A DNA stretch of 64,000 nucleotides from Bradyrhizobium sp. ISRA464 (GTDB lineage Bacteria; Pseudomonadota; Alphaproteobacteria; Rhizobiales; Xanthobacteraceae): NCBI RefSeq assembly GCF_029910095.1, contig NZ_CP094526.1, positions 7,316,001 through 7,380,000 on the forward strand, written 5' to 3'. Below are positions 51,627-60,965 of the stretch, piece by piece. Both the position numbers and the translations under genes were made by a program. The notes under the pieces are model-generated. The model saw only the letters and a list, made by a program, of their open reading frames with translations. It was not told the DNA's origin and searched no databases. The stretch's first letter is position 1. Each line of letters starts with the position of its first letter.

Positions 51627-53008
51627 GGCGATTGCCCCTCCGCGATGAGCTTTCGCACCTCATGCATTGAAACGACCGGAATGACGCGTACGAAGACGAG
51701 AAACATCAAGGCGAACAGGCCGAGCGAGCCGAACGTCACCATCCAGTCCCAGATAGTCGGAAGGAATATCCGCCACGCGCTCGGCAGATAGTCATGCGAC
51801 AGCGTGTTCCAGATGATCAGGATGCGCTCCAGCCACATCCCGATGTTGATGATGACGGCGATGACGAAGACAGCGGCCACGCTGCGGCGTACGCCCGCCC
51901 ACCAGAATGCCTGCGGTATCACCACATTGCAGAGCAGAAGTGCCCAGAACAACGGCGCGTAATGCCCGGCGAACTCGAACATTACGAGGCTGCGATCCGC
52001 ACGCTCGCCGCCGTACCAGGCATTGAACCATTCGGTGGCGTACGACAGGCCCATGATGATCGACGCCGCCAGCATGATCTTGGCCATCACGTCGAAATGC
52101 GCCGTTGTGATCAGGCCGTGCATGCGAAAGCCCCACCGCACCAGCGCCGCCAGACAGGCAACCATGGCAAAGCCGGAATACATCGCACCGACCACGAAGT
52201 ACGGCGGGAAGATCGACTCCTGCCAGCCGGGCATCAGGCTGGCGGCAAAGTCCATCCCGACCACGCTGTGCAGCGACACGACAAGGGGAACACCGAGGCA
52301 GGCCAGCGCGAGATGAAGTTTCTCGTAAACCTGCCATTGCCGCGACGATCCGCACCAGCCAAGGGCGAGCGCTCCGTAGAAGGCCGCCTGCCCCCGCTTT
52401 TGCGCGCGGTCCCGCATGGTCGCGAAGTCCGGAATCAGGCCGACATACCAGAACAGGATCGAGAAGAGGATGTAGCTCAGGATCGCCCAGAAATCCCAGA
52501 TCAGCGCGCTGCGCCACTGCGGCCAGACATGCATCGTGTTGGGATAAGGAGTGAGCCAGTAGAAATAGAGCGGCCGCCCAAGGTGAATGATGGGAAAAAT
52601 TCCGGCGATCGTGGCGGCAAACAACGTCATCGCCTCGGCGAAGCGATTGGTCGACGCTCGCCACCTTTGGCGCATCAGCAACAACATCGAGGAAATCAAG
52701 GTTCCCGCGTTCCCAATGCCGATCCACCAGACGTAGTCGGCGATGGCAAAGCCCCACACAACTGTTGAGTTCACACCCCAGATGCCGATGCCGCGATAGA
52801 AGACGAGAAACACGGTGACCAGAAATGCCATCGTGGCCGCAAGGCTCACGCAAAATCCGATCCACCATGCGCGCCAGCTCCAGGACGAGCGCTCCAGCAA
52901 TGGCGCTGCAACGATTGCGTTGACGACTTCCATGCTGCGCGCCTCCGGCAGCGTCCATCGCTCCGACTCAGCCGATTTCTCCACAGGGATGGGCAGCGCC
53001 ATGGTCAT
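51623..53008 (-). CDS. actC: Alternative Complex III subunit ActC (NrfD/PsrC-type, quinol-binding)
   Basis: The 461-residue membrane protein has about ten helices of the NrfD fold. Characteristic stretches are FAIADYVWWIGIGNAGTLISSML, GIFPIIHLGRPLYFYWLTPYPNT, HSVVGMDFAASLMPGWQESIFPPYFVVGA and GMWLERILIIW. The His/Asp residues near the periplasmic face in the GMDF and IHLG regions are those thought to shape the quinol site. It forms the quinol-oxidising core with ActF and ActB. Neighbouring genes overlap it by 4 bp. Confidence 0.88.
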   Translation of the reverse strand: MTMALPIPVEKSAESERWTLPEARSMEVVNAIVAAPLLERSSWSWRAWWIGFCVSLAATMAFLVTVFLVFYRGIGIWGVNSTVVWGFAIADYVWWIGIGNAGTLISSMLLLMRQRWRASTNRFAEAMTLFAATIAGIFPIIHLGRPLYFYWLTPYPNTMHVWPQWRSALIWDFWAILSYILFSILFWYVGLIPDFATMRDRAQKRGQAAFYGALALGWCGSSRQWQVYEKLHLALACLGVPLVVSLHSVVGMDFAASLMPGWQESIFPPYFVVGAMYSGFAMVACLAALVRWGFRMHGLITTAHFDVMAKIMLAASIIMGLSYATEWFNAWYGGERADRSLVMFEFAGHYAPLFWALLLCNVVIPQAFWWAGVRRSVAAVFVIAVIINIGMWLERILIIWNTLSHDYLPSAWRIFLPTIWDWMVTFGSLGLFALMFLVFVRVIPVVSMHEVRKLIAEGQSP

Positions 53009-55848
53009 GAGCGAGCCTTCCCATAGTCCGAATTGGGGTTGTGCAGACGAGCCAGATAGGTCGTTCGCGGACGTGTCCCAAGCTCGCCTAGAAGCGAATA
53101 GCTCCTTGGGTCGGCACGCAACGCATTGATGCGTGAATTCGAATCGGACATGTCACCGAAATGGATCGCCTTGGTTGGGCATGCCGCCTGGCAGGCCGTG
53201 ACCACCTCACCTTCCCGGATCGCGCGACCTTCCCGTTCGGCGGCGCGCCGGGCGACGCTGATCCGCTGGACGCAGTAGGTGCACTTCTCCATGACACCCC
53301 GGCTGCGGACGGTTACGTTCGGATTGAAGACGGCCTTGGCGATATCCTCGCCAAGATTGCCGTACTCCTGGCCATCGGCGTAACCCGCGAAATTGAAGCG
53401 GCGGACCTTGTACGGACAGTTCGATTCACAGAAGCGCGTGCCGACGCAGCGGTTGTAGACCTGAACGTTCAGTCCCTCGCTATCGTGAATCGAGGCCGCC
53501 ACCGGACAGACAGGTTCGCATGGTGCGTGCTCGCAATGCATGCACGGCGTCGGACTGAAGCCCGGTCGCGCATCGACCACATAATGGTCGATCCGCATCC
53601 AGTGCATGTCGCGGCCCATGGCGATTTCGTCGGGACCGACAATCGGAACGTTGTTCTCGGCCTGGCACGCCACGACACAGGCGTTGCAGCCGATGCAGGC
53701 CGAAGCGTCGATCGCCATGGCCCATTCGTAAGTGTCGGCATGCGCCGGCGGGTAGAGTGTCGGCGGGTCGCTGCCGGGCCGCTCGAAATGGAAGTTGCCG
53801 CTGGCGAGGTTCGCGAGCGTCAAGCGCGGCTGTAGCTTTTCAGCCTCGCTTTCGAGATCGAAAAAGTGTTGCGTCTGCAATAACTCGGTTCGGCGCCCCG
53901 TCCTGGCAATCGTGATATTGTCGATCAGCCACGGCGAATCTGCGTTCCGCCAAGGGTAAACGTCGAAGCCGATACCGGTCCCGATCGTCCCGGCATTCCT
54001 TCGACCGTAGCCAAGCGTCGTCGCCAGCACGCCGGCCGCCTGCCCCGCTCTCACCAGTGCCGGCACTTCGAGCGTCGTTTCGCCGCGCTTGAGCTGCACC
54101 ACCTCGCCATCACGGAGCCCGAGTTCCCGCGCATCGGGCTCCGCCACGTGCAGCGCGTTTCCCCAGACCTGGCTGGTGAATGGCTTCGGGCATTCCTGCA
54201 GCCAAGCGTTGTTGGCCATTGCTCCATCGAAGACGGAAGGATCGGGAGCGAGCGCCAGTGTAAGGTTCCCCGCGACAGCGGCTGGAGCGAGCTTGGGAAG
54301 ATTGACCGGCGGCAGCGAAATCTTCGCGAAAGCCGAGTTGGCAACGACTCCATCGTGCAAGGTTTGCCGCCACCAATCCGCGCGGTCCTTGTCGGCAGCA
54401 GCCGACCTCCACTGGTTGCGAAGGATGTCGAGCGTCGGCGAACTGGCCTCCCCCTGCAGCATTGCCAGGATCTGATGCTGATCACGGCTGTCGTAGAGCG
54501 GAATGAGCAGCGGCTGGATAATGCTCGCAGTTCCGTCAAAGGTCCTGATGTCGGACCAGCGCTCCAGCACATGCGTAAGCGGAAGGTGCCACGTGCAATG
54601 TTGCGCTGTTTCGTCACGGAAGCCGCCAAAATGCGCCTTGAAGGGCACCGCCTTGATCGCTTCGTCTACCCCGAGCGAGCCGGGGGCGTCATAGACTGGG
54701 TTAGCGTCAAGGATGATCAATGTCTCGACGCGCCCCCCGCTCACGTCGGAGACAAAGTTACGCAAGGATTCGGTGTGCCCCTCCGTAACGGGGTCGACTG
54801 GCGCAATGAAGTCCACCGGCGCCTGCAGCTGCCCGTTGATCCAGTGGCAAAGCGCATGGACCTCTGACGGTTGCCGCGGTCCAGCCGTCACCAGGGCCGC
54901 ACCGCGCCGCGCCTGGAGATCCGCCGCGGCCGCCGCGGCAAATTCCTTGGCCTGATCCGGCAGAGTAGCCGGCTCAAGCGGCGCCCCCATCGCGCGCGCA
55001 ACCTCGATCGCCACGTTGCGGATCAATTCGGGTCGCAGGGCGACGCGGTGATCGGCCAGCGCTCCGGTCAGGCTCCAGTCCGGTTCGGCAGAATAGAGCC
55101 GCAGCGAGTTCGCCGGCACCTGCGGGCGGCGCGCATCGACGATCTCGCGCGCATAGCGGATTTGTTCCGGACCAACGCCAATCGGATCACCATCGAGCGT
55201 AAGCACGACGCGGGCATCGGGAAAGCGCGGCAGTGCGGTCGCGAGACGGCCGAAGGCCAGCTTCACCCCGTTGCGTATCGCGTCGTCCTCGATCGCTTCG
55301 TAGCGATACCACTTCATCTGCGGCATCGAGCGCTTCAACGTGTCCAACTGAGCAATCATGCTCGGCGAAGTGACGCGCCCGGTGAGGATCGCCAATCCTT
55401 CCCCTTGCTTCGCGCGATGCTGATCAAGTCGCGGGCCCAGCGCGGCATCGAATGCGCTCCACGACTGAACCCGGCTCTCGCTATGTGGTGCCTTCGAACG
55501 ATCCGGGTCGTAGAGCGACAGCACCGTTGCTTCGCCGTAGACGTCGGTTGAGCCGAGGCTGGCTGGATGGCGTGGATTTCCTTCGATCTTGATGGGGCGG
55601 CCTTCGACCGAGGTGACAAGGACTCCGCGACCGTAACCGGCAAGGGGCAACGCGCTCGCGAACCGCAGCGGTACGCCCGGCGTCGCACGTTCGGGGATCT
55701 GCACATAGGGCACGACCTCCTCCGGAGGGCGCCCGCAGGAGGCCAGCGTGGCCGCAACGCCGGTCATGAACAGCTTCAATGCGGCACGGCGATCCATGCT
55801 GGGATCCGACACGTGCAGGTCATGCCTGATGTTGCGAGTGACTTTCAT
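53005..55848 (-). CDS. actB: Alternative Complex III subunit ActB (molybdopterin-like plus Fe-S protein)
   Basis: The 947-residue precursor has a Tat motif (MDRRAALKLFMTGVAATLASC). Residues ~50-650 resemble a molybdopterin oxidoreductase that has lost the cofactor in ACIII. The last ~240 residues are a ferredoxin-like domain: CIGCNACVVACQ (about 713), CMHCEHAPCEPVCP (about 770), CVGTRFCESNCPY and a final CTYCVQRI/ACQAACPT. These bind several Fe-S clusters. It carries electrons from quinol in ActC/ActF to the hemes of ActA. It lies 7 bp after actA and overlaps actC. Confidence 0.9.
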   Translation of the reverse strand: MKVTRNIRHDLHVSDPSMDRRAALKLFMTGVAATLASCGRPPEEVVPYVQIPERATPGVPLRFASALPLAGYGRGVLVTSVEGRPIKIEGNPRHPASLGSTDVYGEATVLSLYDPDRSKAPHSESRVQSWSAFDAALGPRLDQHRAKQGEGLAILTGRVTSPSMIAQLDTLKRSMPQMKWYRYEAIEDDAIRNGVKLAFGRLATALPRFPDARVVLTLDGDPIGVGPEQIRYAREIVDARRPQVPANSLRLYSAEPDWSLTGALADHRVALRPELIRNVAIEVARAMGAPLEPATLPDQAKEFAAAAAADLQARRGAALVTAGPRQPSEVHALCHWINGQLQAPVDFIAPVDPVTEGHTESLRNFVSDVSGGRVETLIILDANPVYDAPGSLGVDEAIKAVPFKAHFGGFRDETAQHCTWHLPLTHVLERWSDIRTFDGTASIIQPLLIPLYDSRDQHQILAMLQGEASSPTLDILRNQWRSAAADKDRADWWRQTLHDGVVANSAFAKISLPPVNLPKLAPAAVAGNLTLALAPDPSVFDGAMANNAWLQECPKPFTSQVWGNALHVAEPDARELGLRDGEVVQLKRGETTLEVPALVRAGQAAGVLATTLGYGRRNAGTIGTGIGFDVYPWRNADSPWLIDNITIARTGRRTELLQTQHFFDLESEAEKLQPRLTLANLASGNFHFERPGSDPPTLYPPAHADTYEWAMAIDASACIGCNACVVACQAENNVPIVGPDEIAMGRDMHWMRIDHYVVDARPGFSPTPCMHCEHAPCEPVCPVAASIHDSEGLNVQVYNRCVGTRFCESNCPYKVRRFNFAGYADGQEYGNLGEDIAKAVFNPNVTVRSRGVMEKCTYCVQRISVARRAAEREGRAIREGEVVTACQAACPTKAIHFGDMSDSNSRINALRADPRSYSLLGELGTRPRTTYLARLHNPNSDYGKARS

Positions 55849-55854
55849 GGCGGC

Positions 55855-56508
55855 TCATCGATGGCAGATCGAACAGTCCGTGAGATGCTTGTTGTCGAGG
55901 TACTGATGCGCCAGGATGACGCCGCGCTCGGCCTGGTCATCCGGAAATTTCCAGTACGGATCGAACACTTTGGACGCCGGGCGCATCTTCGCTGCGGGAT
56001 TGCGGTGACAATCGAGGCACCATCCCATCGTGAGCGGAGCGGCCTGCCGCATCAGCGGCATGTTTGCGACGTCGCCGTGGCACGTCGTGCAGCCGATGCC
56101 TTTGGCGACGTGGATCGAGTGGTCGAAGTAGACGTAGGCCGGCAACCGATTCACCTTATTCCAGTGAATAGGGCGGCCTTCCGCAAGGCTCTTCCGGACC
56201 GGTGCAAGCATCGCGGCCTGCGTGTAGAGCTGGGAATGACATGTCATGCAGGTGTGGCTCGGCGGGATGCCGGCAACGGGCGACGACTCAACACTGGTGT
56301 GGCAGTAGCGGCAATCGAGGCCGAGACCGCCGACATGATGCGCGTGGCTGAAGGGTACAGGCTGATCGAGCGTGATCTCTTCACCCGTTACATGCTCTGA
56401 GGCCGATACCCAGTACGCGAGACCAATAGCAATCAGCGGCACGACCACAATGGCTACCAGAACGCTGCGCGCGACCGTATCCGCGAGAGGTCGGAATAAG
56501 TGCGGCAT
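55855..56508 (-). CDS. actA: Alternative Complex III subunit ActA (pentaheme cytochrome c)
   Basis: From ATG 56508 the ~217-residue protein has one N-terminal helix (LVAIVVVPLIAIGLAYWVS) and five heme sites: CRYCH, CMTCH, CTTCH, CLDCH and CSICH. The motif PFSHAHHVGGLGLDC and FDHSIH are typical axial-ligand regions of ActA. It accepts electrons from ActB and is the first gene of the act-cta operon. The longer frame to 56610 adds a non-conserved tail and is not preferred. The promoter must be in 56509-56825. Confidence 0.87.
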   Translation of the reverse strand: MPHLFRPLADTVARSVLVAIVVVPLIAIGLAYWVSASEHVTGEEITLDQPVPFSHAHHVGGLGLDCRYCHTSVESSPVAGIPPSHTCMTCHSQLYTQAAMLAPVRKSLAEGRPIHWNKVNRLPAYVYFDHSIHVAKGIGCTTCHGDVANMPLMRQAAPLTMGWCLDCHRNPAAKMRPASKVFDPYWKFPDDQAERGVILAHQYLDNKHLTDCSICHR

Positions 56509-56825
56509 GCTGTTCTCACCGGCCCCAAACCGCGCTCCAACATCTGGCGACGAAACCCGCCCCTCTAACGCGATCACAAATCCATGGTTCCTAAGCGGCG
56601 TTGCGCCCACACAAGGACGCCTCCTGCAAAGGCTGGAAGAGTTCGTGTTTAAGCCGCTCGACTTGCTTGGACTTTCTTTCGGTTATCCTCTCCAGCCAGC
56701 TCGATCGGGACGACTTCTCCGATAAGAACTTTAGTATGACATGCCAACTGCTCAGGTTCGGCATCGTTCACTTCCGGAACAACCGCACTTACGAGTGTCT
56801 TGGCGCGATCCTAAGTTGGAAATCG

Positions 56826-57116
56826 TCACCCATACATGCCGCCACCGATGTCGCACGATTTCGGAAGCCGCCGCTCGAGTTGGTCAGCAGCGGCGAATAC
56901 TGCCGCGGCGTCGGAGACGTCCACCGCTTCCCATTCCACGGCCTTGACGCCGGATGCCAGCAGTTCCCGTTGGACATCCTTCAGCGCGGTTGGGTCTCGC
57001 GCGATGAGACCAACGCGATCGCCCTCCTGAGCGAAGCGATGGGCGATCGCGCGGCCCACCCCAGCGGAAGCGCCGGTGATGATAACGGTGCGGCCGGGAC
57101 GCTTCACTTGAAGCAT
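56826..57116 (-). pseudogene. Short-chain dehydrogenase (SDR), N-terminal fragment
   Basis: The frame gives 96 residues: TVIITGASAGVGRAIAHRFAQEGDRVGLIARDPTAL (NAD-binding TGxxxGxG) and then DVSDAAAVFAAADQLERRL. The frame ends before the NAG motif and the YxxxK active site that an SDR needs. Full family members are ~250-330 residues, so this is a truncated gene. It follows the 57123-57578 gene by 6 bp. Confidence 0.65.
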
Positions 57117-57122
57117 CGGCGA

Positions 57123-57578
57123 TCAGCTATGGTTGAGCTCGTCGGTCCGGATCGGCTCGGCGTCGATCACTGTCACGTGGGGTTTCGCCAAAAGATCCTC
57201 GTGCGACATCCGGGCCAGGACTGGCAGCTGCAGCACGGTCGCTCGCTGTCCCGGGCGAAGGTCCGTCAACAGCACGACCTGGCCGTTCGGAAATTCGATG
57301 GCGTCGTGATGTCGGGATGCGCGCTCCATGTTCACCTGCCGGAAGCGCGCGAGCCGACCGCAGTGCGGCCTTCTCTGAAACAGACCAAAGAGCGGGCGAC
57401 GCCACTCGACGTCATTTTCAAACGCAAGTTCGGTGCCCGGCAGAAGACAGACCGCTACCGCGGGCTCATTGACGGCTGCAAAGCCGCGGGTACTGGAGCC
57501 TGGAAAACATGTCGTTACGAGCTCGTCGCCGGCTTTGGCTGATCGCGACAGAACGGAGTGAAGGCTGTAGTCACACAT
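57123..57578 (-). CDS. Conserved small protein of Bradyrhizobium (MCDYSLH-type)
   Basis: I recognise this ~151-residue protein from memory as a conserved hypothetical of Bradyrhizobium, with MCDYSLHSVLSRSAKAGDELVTT, TRGFAAVNEPAVAVCLLPGTELAFENDV, LARFRQVN and DAIEFPNGQVVLLTDLRPGQRATVLQLP. The composition suggests a small beta-rich cytosolic domain. ATG 57578 with AGAGG upstream was chosen from the conserved N-terminus. Function unknown. Confidence 0.7.
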   Translation of the reverse strand: MCDYSLHSVLSRSAKAGDELVTTCFPGSSTRGFAAVNEPAVAVCLLPGTELAFENDVEWRRPLFGLFQRRPHCGRLARFRQVNMERASRHHDAIEFPNGQVVLLTDLRPGQRATVLQLPVLARMSHEDLLAKPHVTVIDAEPIRTDELNHS

Positions 57579-57743
57579 GGAGGCCTCTTTCGCATGCTCG
57601 GATCCCCCGCCGCAGTCGCCTAACCTTCTGCCGCCGTGCGTTGTTCCTAACGGAAGTTTAGTGCCCGGGTATCGAACAATCTGGTGGTCCGGCGCGTTTT
57701 GCCCCTGTTCCTCCCGTTTTCTCGTGGTGTTGAGCAAATTGTA

Positions 57744-58586
57744 ATGATCCGGTCGGCGATCGTCAGAATCGTTTGCGTCTGCGCCCAATTTCACCGGGCT
57801 GTGATCGTCGCCGGAGCGGTGTTGATGGCAGTGGCGGCCATCTTCGACGTGACGCGTTTCTCGATCAACACTGACGTCGAGCGACTGATCGCCCAGGATT
57901 TGCCCTGGCACGAGCGCCAGATCGCTTTCACGCAGACGTTTCCGCAGAAGGGCATTTCAGCGGTCGTGACCGCGCCAACGCCCGAAAACGCCGAGCAAGC
58001 CACCGATGCGCTCGCGCAATCCCTGAAGAAGAATCCCAACCTTTTTCCGCGGGTCGCACAGCCGGACAGCGGAGATTTCTTCGATCGCAACCAGCTTCTG
58101 TTGGCCTCGACGTCCGTCGTCAGGCGGACCGTTGCGGGCCTGATCCAGGCGGAACCGGTCCTGAGCGAGCTCTCGCGAGACACGACCCTTCGCGGCGTCA
58201 TGAACGTTCTGTCGTTTGCTGCAGGCGAAGTTCGGCGCGGGCGGCTCAAACTCGATCAATTGAAATGGCCGCTAACGCTTGCCGCTGAAACCCTGAATGA
58301 CGTCCTGTCCGGCAAGCCGGCTACTTTCTCCTGGAAGGAACTGCTTCAAGGGCATCACTCATCCGCAGACGAGCGGCGGCATTTCCTGGAGATCGAGCCG
58401 CGGCTTGATTTCACCAAGCTGCAGCCTGGATCGGTTGCGGATCGAGGTATTCACCAAGTAGCGGCGCAATTGGACCTGAAGCAAAGGTTCGGCGCGATAG
58501 TCAAGTTGACCGGACAGGTCCCCATGGATGACCAGCAGTTTTCGGTCATCCGAGACAGCGCACTGCGCGACACCATCACAGCCGCG
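57744..58586 (+). pseudogene. hpnN: Hopanoid-transporter HpnN-like RND protein, N-terminal fragment
   Basis: About 280 codons encode the first part of an RND-type transporter of the HpnN family: a first membrane helix (AVIVAGAVLMAVAAIFDVTRF), SINTDVERLIAQDLPWHERQIAFTQTFPQKGISAVVTAP and the following periplasmic domain up to DSALRDTITAAL. HpnN proteins are ~860-880 residues, so two thirds are lost. The break is exactly at the IS1182 element, but the missing part does not resume on its far side (the sequence there has a stop after 5 codons). Insertion accompanied by deletion explains this. Confidence 0.72.
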
Positions 58587-60034
58587 CTAGGAGCCTGTCC
58601 AGTTAGCTCCGGGAAGGCGGGCTAATGATAGCGGCTCATGCGACCCTCGCCAGCTTGACGAGGTTGTGAGCGGTGCAGATCAGGGCCCATTCGGCCTTCA
58701 CTTTGTCGATGCCGCGCAGCAGGAATTGCCTGAACCCTCTTGCCTGTTTGATCTGTCCGAAGACGGGTTCGACGATCTGCTTACGCAAGCGGTAGCGACT
58801 TCGGTAGCCGGCGCGCTTGAGCTTGGTGCTCATCCTGGCGATCAGCGATCCGGCTCTTGAAGCCGTTTTCGCAGTGGCGGACGGGGTGCCGTGCTTCTGC
58901 CTCCCGGTGGCGATGTAGCCCTCGATGCGCCGCCGCTTGATCGTGCGAAGATTGGCGGCGGAGCAGTAGCCGGCGTCGGCCGACACTTCGTCGGGATTGG
59001 TCCCCAAATTGGCCCTGATCCCGTCGAGCAACGGCGCCAGTTGCGCCTGATCGCTGGAGGAACCGGTCAGCGTCTGCGCCACGATGATCTGATGGGCACC
59101 ATCGACCGCGGCCTGGGCGTTGTAGCCCTGGATGTAACCGTCCTTGGTCTTCAGGATGCGGCTCTCCGGGTCGGTGAAATTGCGTTGCGCCTTGCCGTCG
59201 GGCTCGGTTTTCGTCGGCGTCTTGCCGCTCTTCTTGCGGCCTTCGGCGACGCGACGCTCCTCGGCCTCGGCCCGCGCCTTGCTCTCCGCCTCGGCTGCAG
59301 CCTTGGCTTCGGCCTCCAGCGCGGCCTTGGCCTCGCGTATCTTCTCAAGCCGCTTCTGCTTGTCGGCCACCCAATCGGGCATTTCGTCGCCGCGCTGGTC
59401 GCCGTAGCGCTGGTCCTCCTCCGCATCGGCGGCCTCGGCGGCCTTGAGCCAGCGATCGACCTCCGCTTCAAGCTCCGCTTCCCGCTTCTTCATGCGATCG
59501 TAGCTCATCGCCTTGTGCTTGGACGCGTTCGCCTTGATCTTGGTGCCGTCGAGCGCAACGTGCCCGAGCTTCACCAACCCGGCCTTCTCGGCGAGCTTCA
59601 GCACCTGCACAAACAGGTCGGCCAGCGCCTTAAGGTGCCGCCGCCGGAACTCCGAGATCGTGCGGAAGTCCGGCGGGTCGCCGGCCACGATCATCATGAA
59701 ATCCGCCCGCTCCACCGTCGCCTTGGCGATCCGCCGCGACGAGTAGATGCCGCTCGCATAGCCGTGCAGAAGCAGCGCCGTCATCATCCGCGGATCAAAC
59801 GGCGGCTGACCCAGCCCACTCCGGTAGCTGCCGAGGAGCGCCGATAGATCAAGGCTTTCCCTGACCAGCGACACGATCAACCGCGAAACGTGATCTTGCG
59901 GCACATAATCCTGCACGCGCGGCGGCAGAAGCTGGGCCTCATCGATCTTCCAGGGGCGAAATTCCTTGCTCATCGCTATGTAAGGAATCAGACTCGCACC
60001 CTCTTGACCAGTCACTACTCAGACAGGCTCCTAG
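58587..60034 (-). mobile_element. IS1182-family insertion sequence
   Basis: The ends carry short inverted repeats: GAGCCTGTC at 58591-58599 and GACAGGCTC at 60022-60030. CTAG stands just outside each (58587-58590 and 60031-60034), either a 4-bp target duplication or part of the repeat. The element is about 1440 bp and contains one transposase on the minus strand. Confidence 0.75.
58636..59973 (-). CDS. IS1182-family transposase
   Basis: From ATG 59973 the ~445-residue protein starts SKEFRPWKIDEAQLLPPRVQDYVP, typical for IS1182. The N-domain (DUF772-like) includes FDPRMMTALLLHGYASGIYSSRRIAKA. The DDE domain shows HVALDGTKIKANASKHKAMSY, the central Ala/Glu/Lys-rich coiled coil (AKAALEAEAKAAAEAESKARAE), QGYNAQAAVDGAHQIIVAQ, VSADAGYCSA and the final VEPVFGQIKQARGFRQFLLRGIDKV. 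All DDE blocks are present, so it looks intact and recently arrived. Confidence 0.88.
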   Translation of the reverse strand: MSKEFRPWKIDEAQLLPPRVQDYVPQDHVSRLIVSLVRESLDLSALLGSYRSGLGQPPFDPRMMTALLLHGYASGIYSSRRIAKATVERADFMMIVAGDPPDFRTISEFRRRHLKALADLFVQVLKLAEKAGLVKLGHVALDGTKIKANASKHKAMSYDRMKKREAELEAEVDRWLKAAEAADAEEDQRYGDQRGDEMPDWVADKQKRLEKIREAKAALEAEAKAAAEAESKARAEAEERRVAEGRKKSGKTPTKTEPDGKAQRNFTDPESRILKTKDGYIQGYNAQAAVDGAHQIIVAQTLTGSSSDQAQLAPLLDGIRANLGTNPDEVSADAGYCSAANLRTIKRRRIEGYIATGRQKHGTPSATAKTASRAGSLIARMSTKLKRAGYRSRYRLRKQIVEPVFGQIKQARGFRQFLLRGIDKVKAEWALICTAHNLVKLARVA

Positions 60035-60058
60035 CTGCGTTGATTTGATCTTCGTGCG

Positions 60059-60090
60059 AGGCGGACCTCACTTCGGTCGAAAACGCCGTG
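60059..60090. repeat. Partial copy of the dispersed intergenic element
   Basis: GGACCTCACTTCGGTCGAAA followed by ACGCC parallels the copy at 63530-63552. It lies between the IS1182 element and the 3' end of the LysE-type gene. Confidence 0.4.
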
Positions 60091-60726
60091 CTAGCGCGCC
60101 TCCAGCATGGCGACGCGGAAGCCCAAATAGATGAAGAGACCGCCAAGCGAGCGGTTGATCCAGGCAATGACGCCGGCCGATTGCCGGATACGGCCGGCGG
60201 CCTTCGACGCAAAGGCTGCGACGCCAAGGCACCACAGCGTGCCGTTGACGATGAAGACCAGCCCGAGCATCAGGAAGGCGAGCGGCTTGTGCGGCGAATC
60301 CGCTGCCACGAATTGCGGCAGGAAAGCCAGGAAGAACAGCGCCACCTTGGGGTTGAGGATGTTGGTCAGCGCCCCCTGCCAGAACACCCGGGAGACCGAG
60401 GTCTCGCCGCCCTGCGCCGTGATCTCAGCGATCGGCTTCGCACGCGACAAGAGCATCTGCAGGCCGGTCAATACCAGATAGGCCGCGCCGACCAGCTTGA
60501 CGGCCAGGAACGCGGCCGACGACGCCATCAGGAGCGCCGACAGCCCGATCGCCGCGCCCGTCACATGAACCAGACAGCCGCAGCTGATGCCGATCGCGGC
60601 AGCGGCCCCGCCGCGCCACCCGAGTTGGATGCTGCGGCCGATGATGTAGGCGGTATCAGGCCCCGGCGTGATGTTGAGCACCAGACCGGAGAGAATAAAG
60701 AGCCAGAGTTCGTGAATTCCGAGCAT
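60091..60726 (-). CDS. LysE/RhtB-family amino-acid exporter
   Basis: The 211-residue protein has six transmembrane helices and the family start LWLFILSGLVLNITPGPDTAYIIGRSI (G-P-(D/G)-x (3) motif). A short conserved GALTNILNPKVALFFLAFLPQF follows at about residue 118. Members export lysine, threonine, homoserine or related compounds. It is separated from the cyclase gene by a 240-bp divergent spacer. The substrate is not predictable. Confidence 0.85.
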   Translation of the reverse strand: MLGIHELWLFILSGLVLNITPGPDTAYIIGRSIQLGWRGGAAAAIGISCGCLVHVTGAAIGLSALLMASSAAFLAVKLVGAAYLVLTGLQMLLSRAKPIAEITAQGGETSVSRVFWQGALTNILNPKVALFFLAFLPQFVAADSPHKPLAFLMLGLVFIVNGTLWCLGVAAFASKAAGRIRQSAGVIAWINRSLGGLFIYLGFRVAMLEAR

Positions 60727-60965
60727 GTGAGCGAGACTAACCTATGGAAGTAAGAAAGCGGAAAGGGCTCTCGATCAGGATCGCGCCATCCCGACGACAC
60801 ACGAATCCGGTAGAGAACTGGACCACAGCGTCCGTTCGCAGCATGCCAACTCCTGCTACAATGCATTATAGCTGCCTGCAAAGCGAACTTCCGTCAGGCC
60901 CGGCATGTCTTGTAAGTATTGGACTCGGTCACGTCGGCTGAGTGGCCATCCAGGGCACAGGACAC

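Noticed and set aside
53161..53835. Plus-strand frames opposite actB
   Set aside because: Antisense shadow of Fe-S coding sequence.
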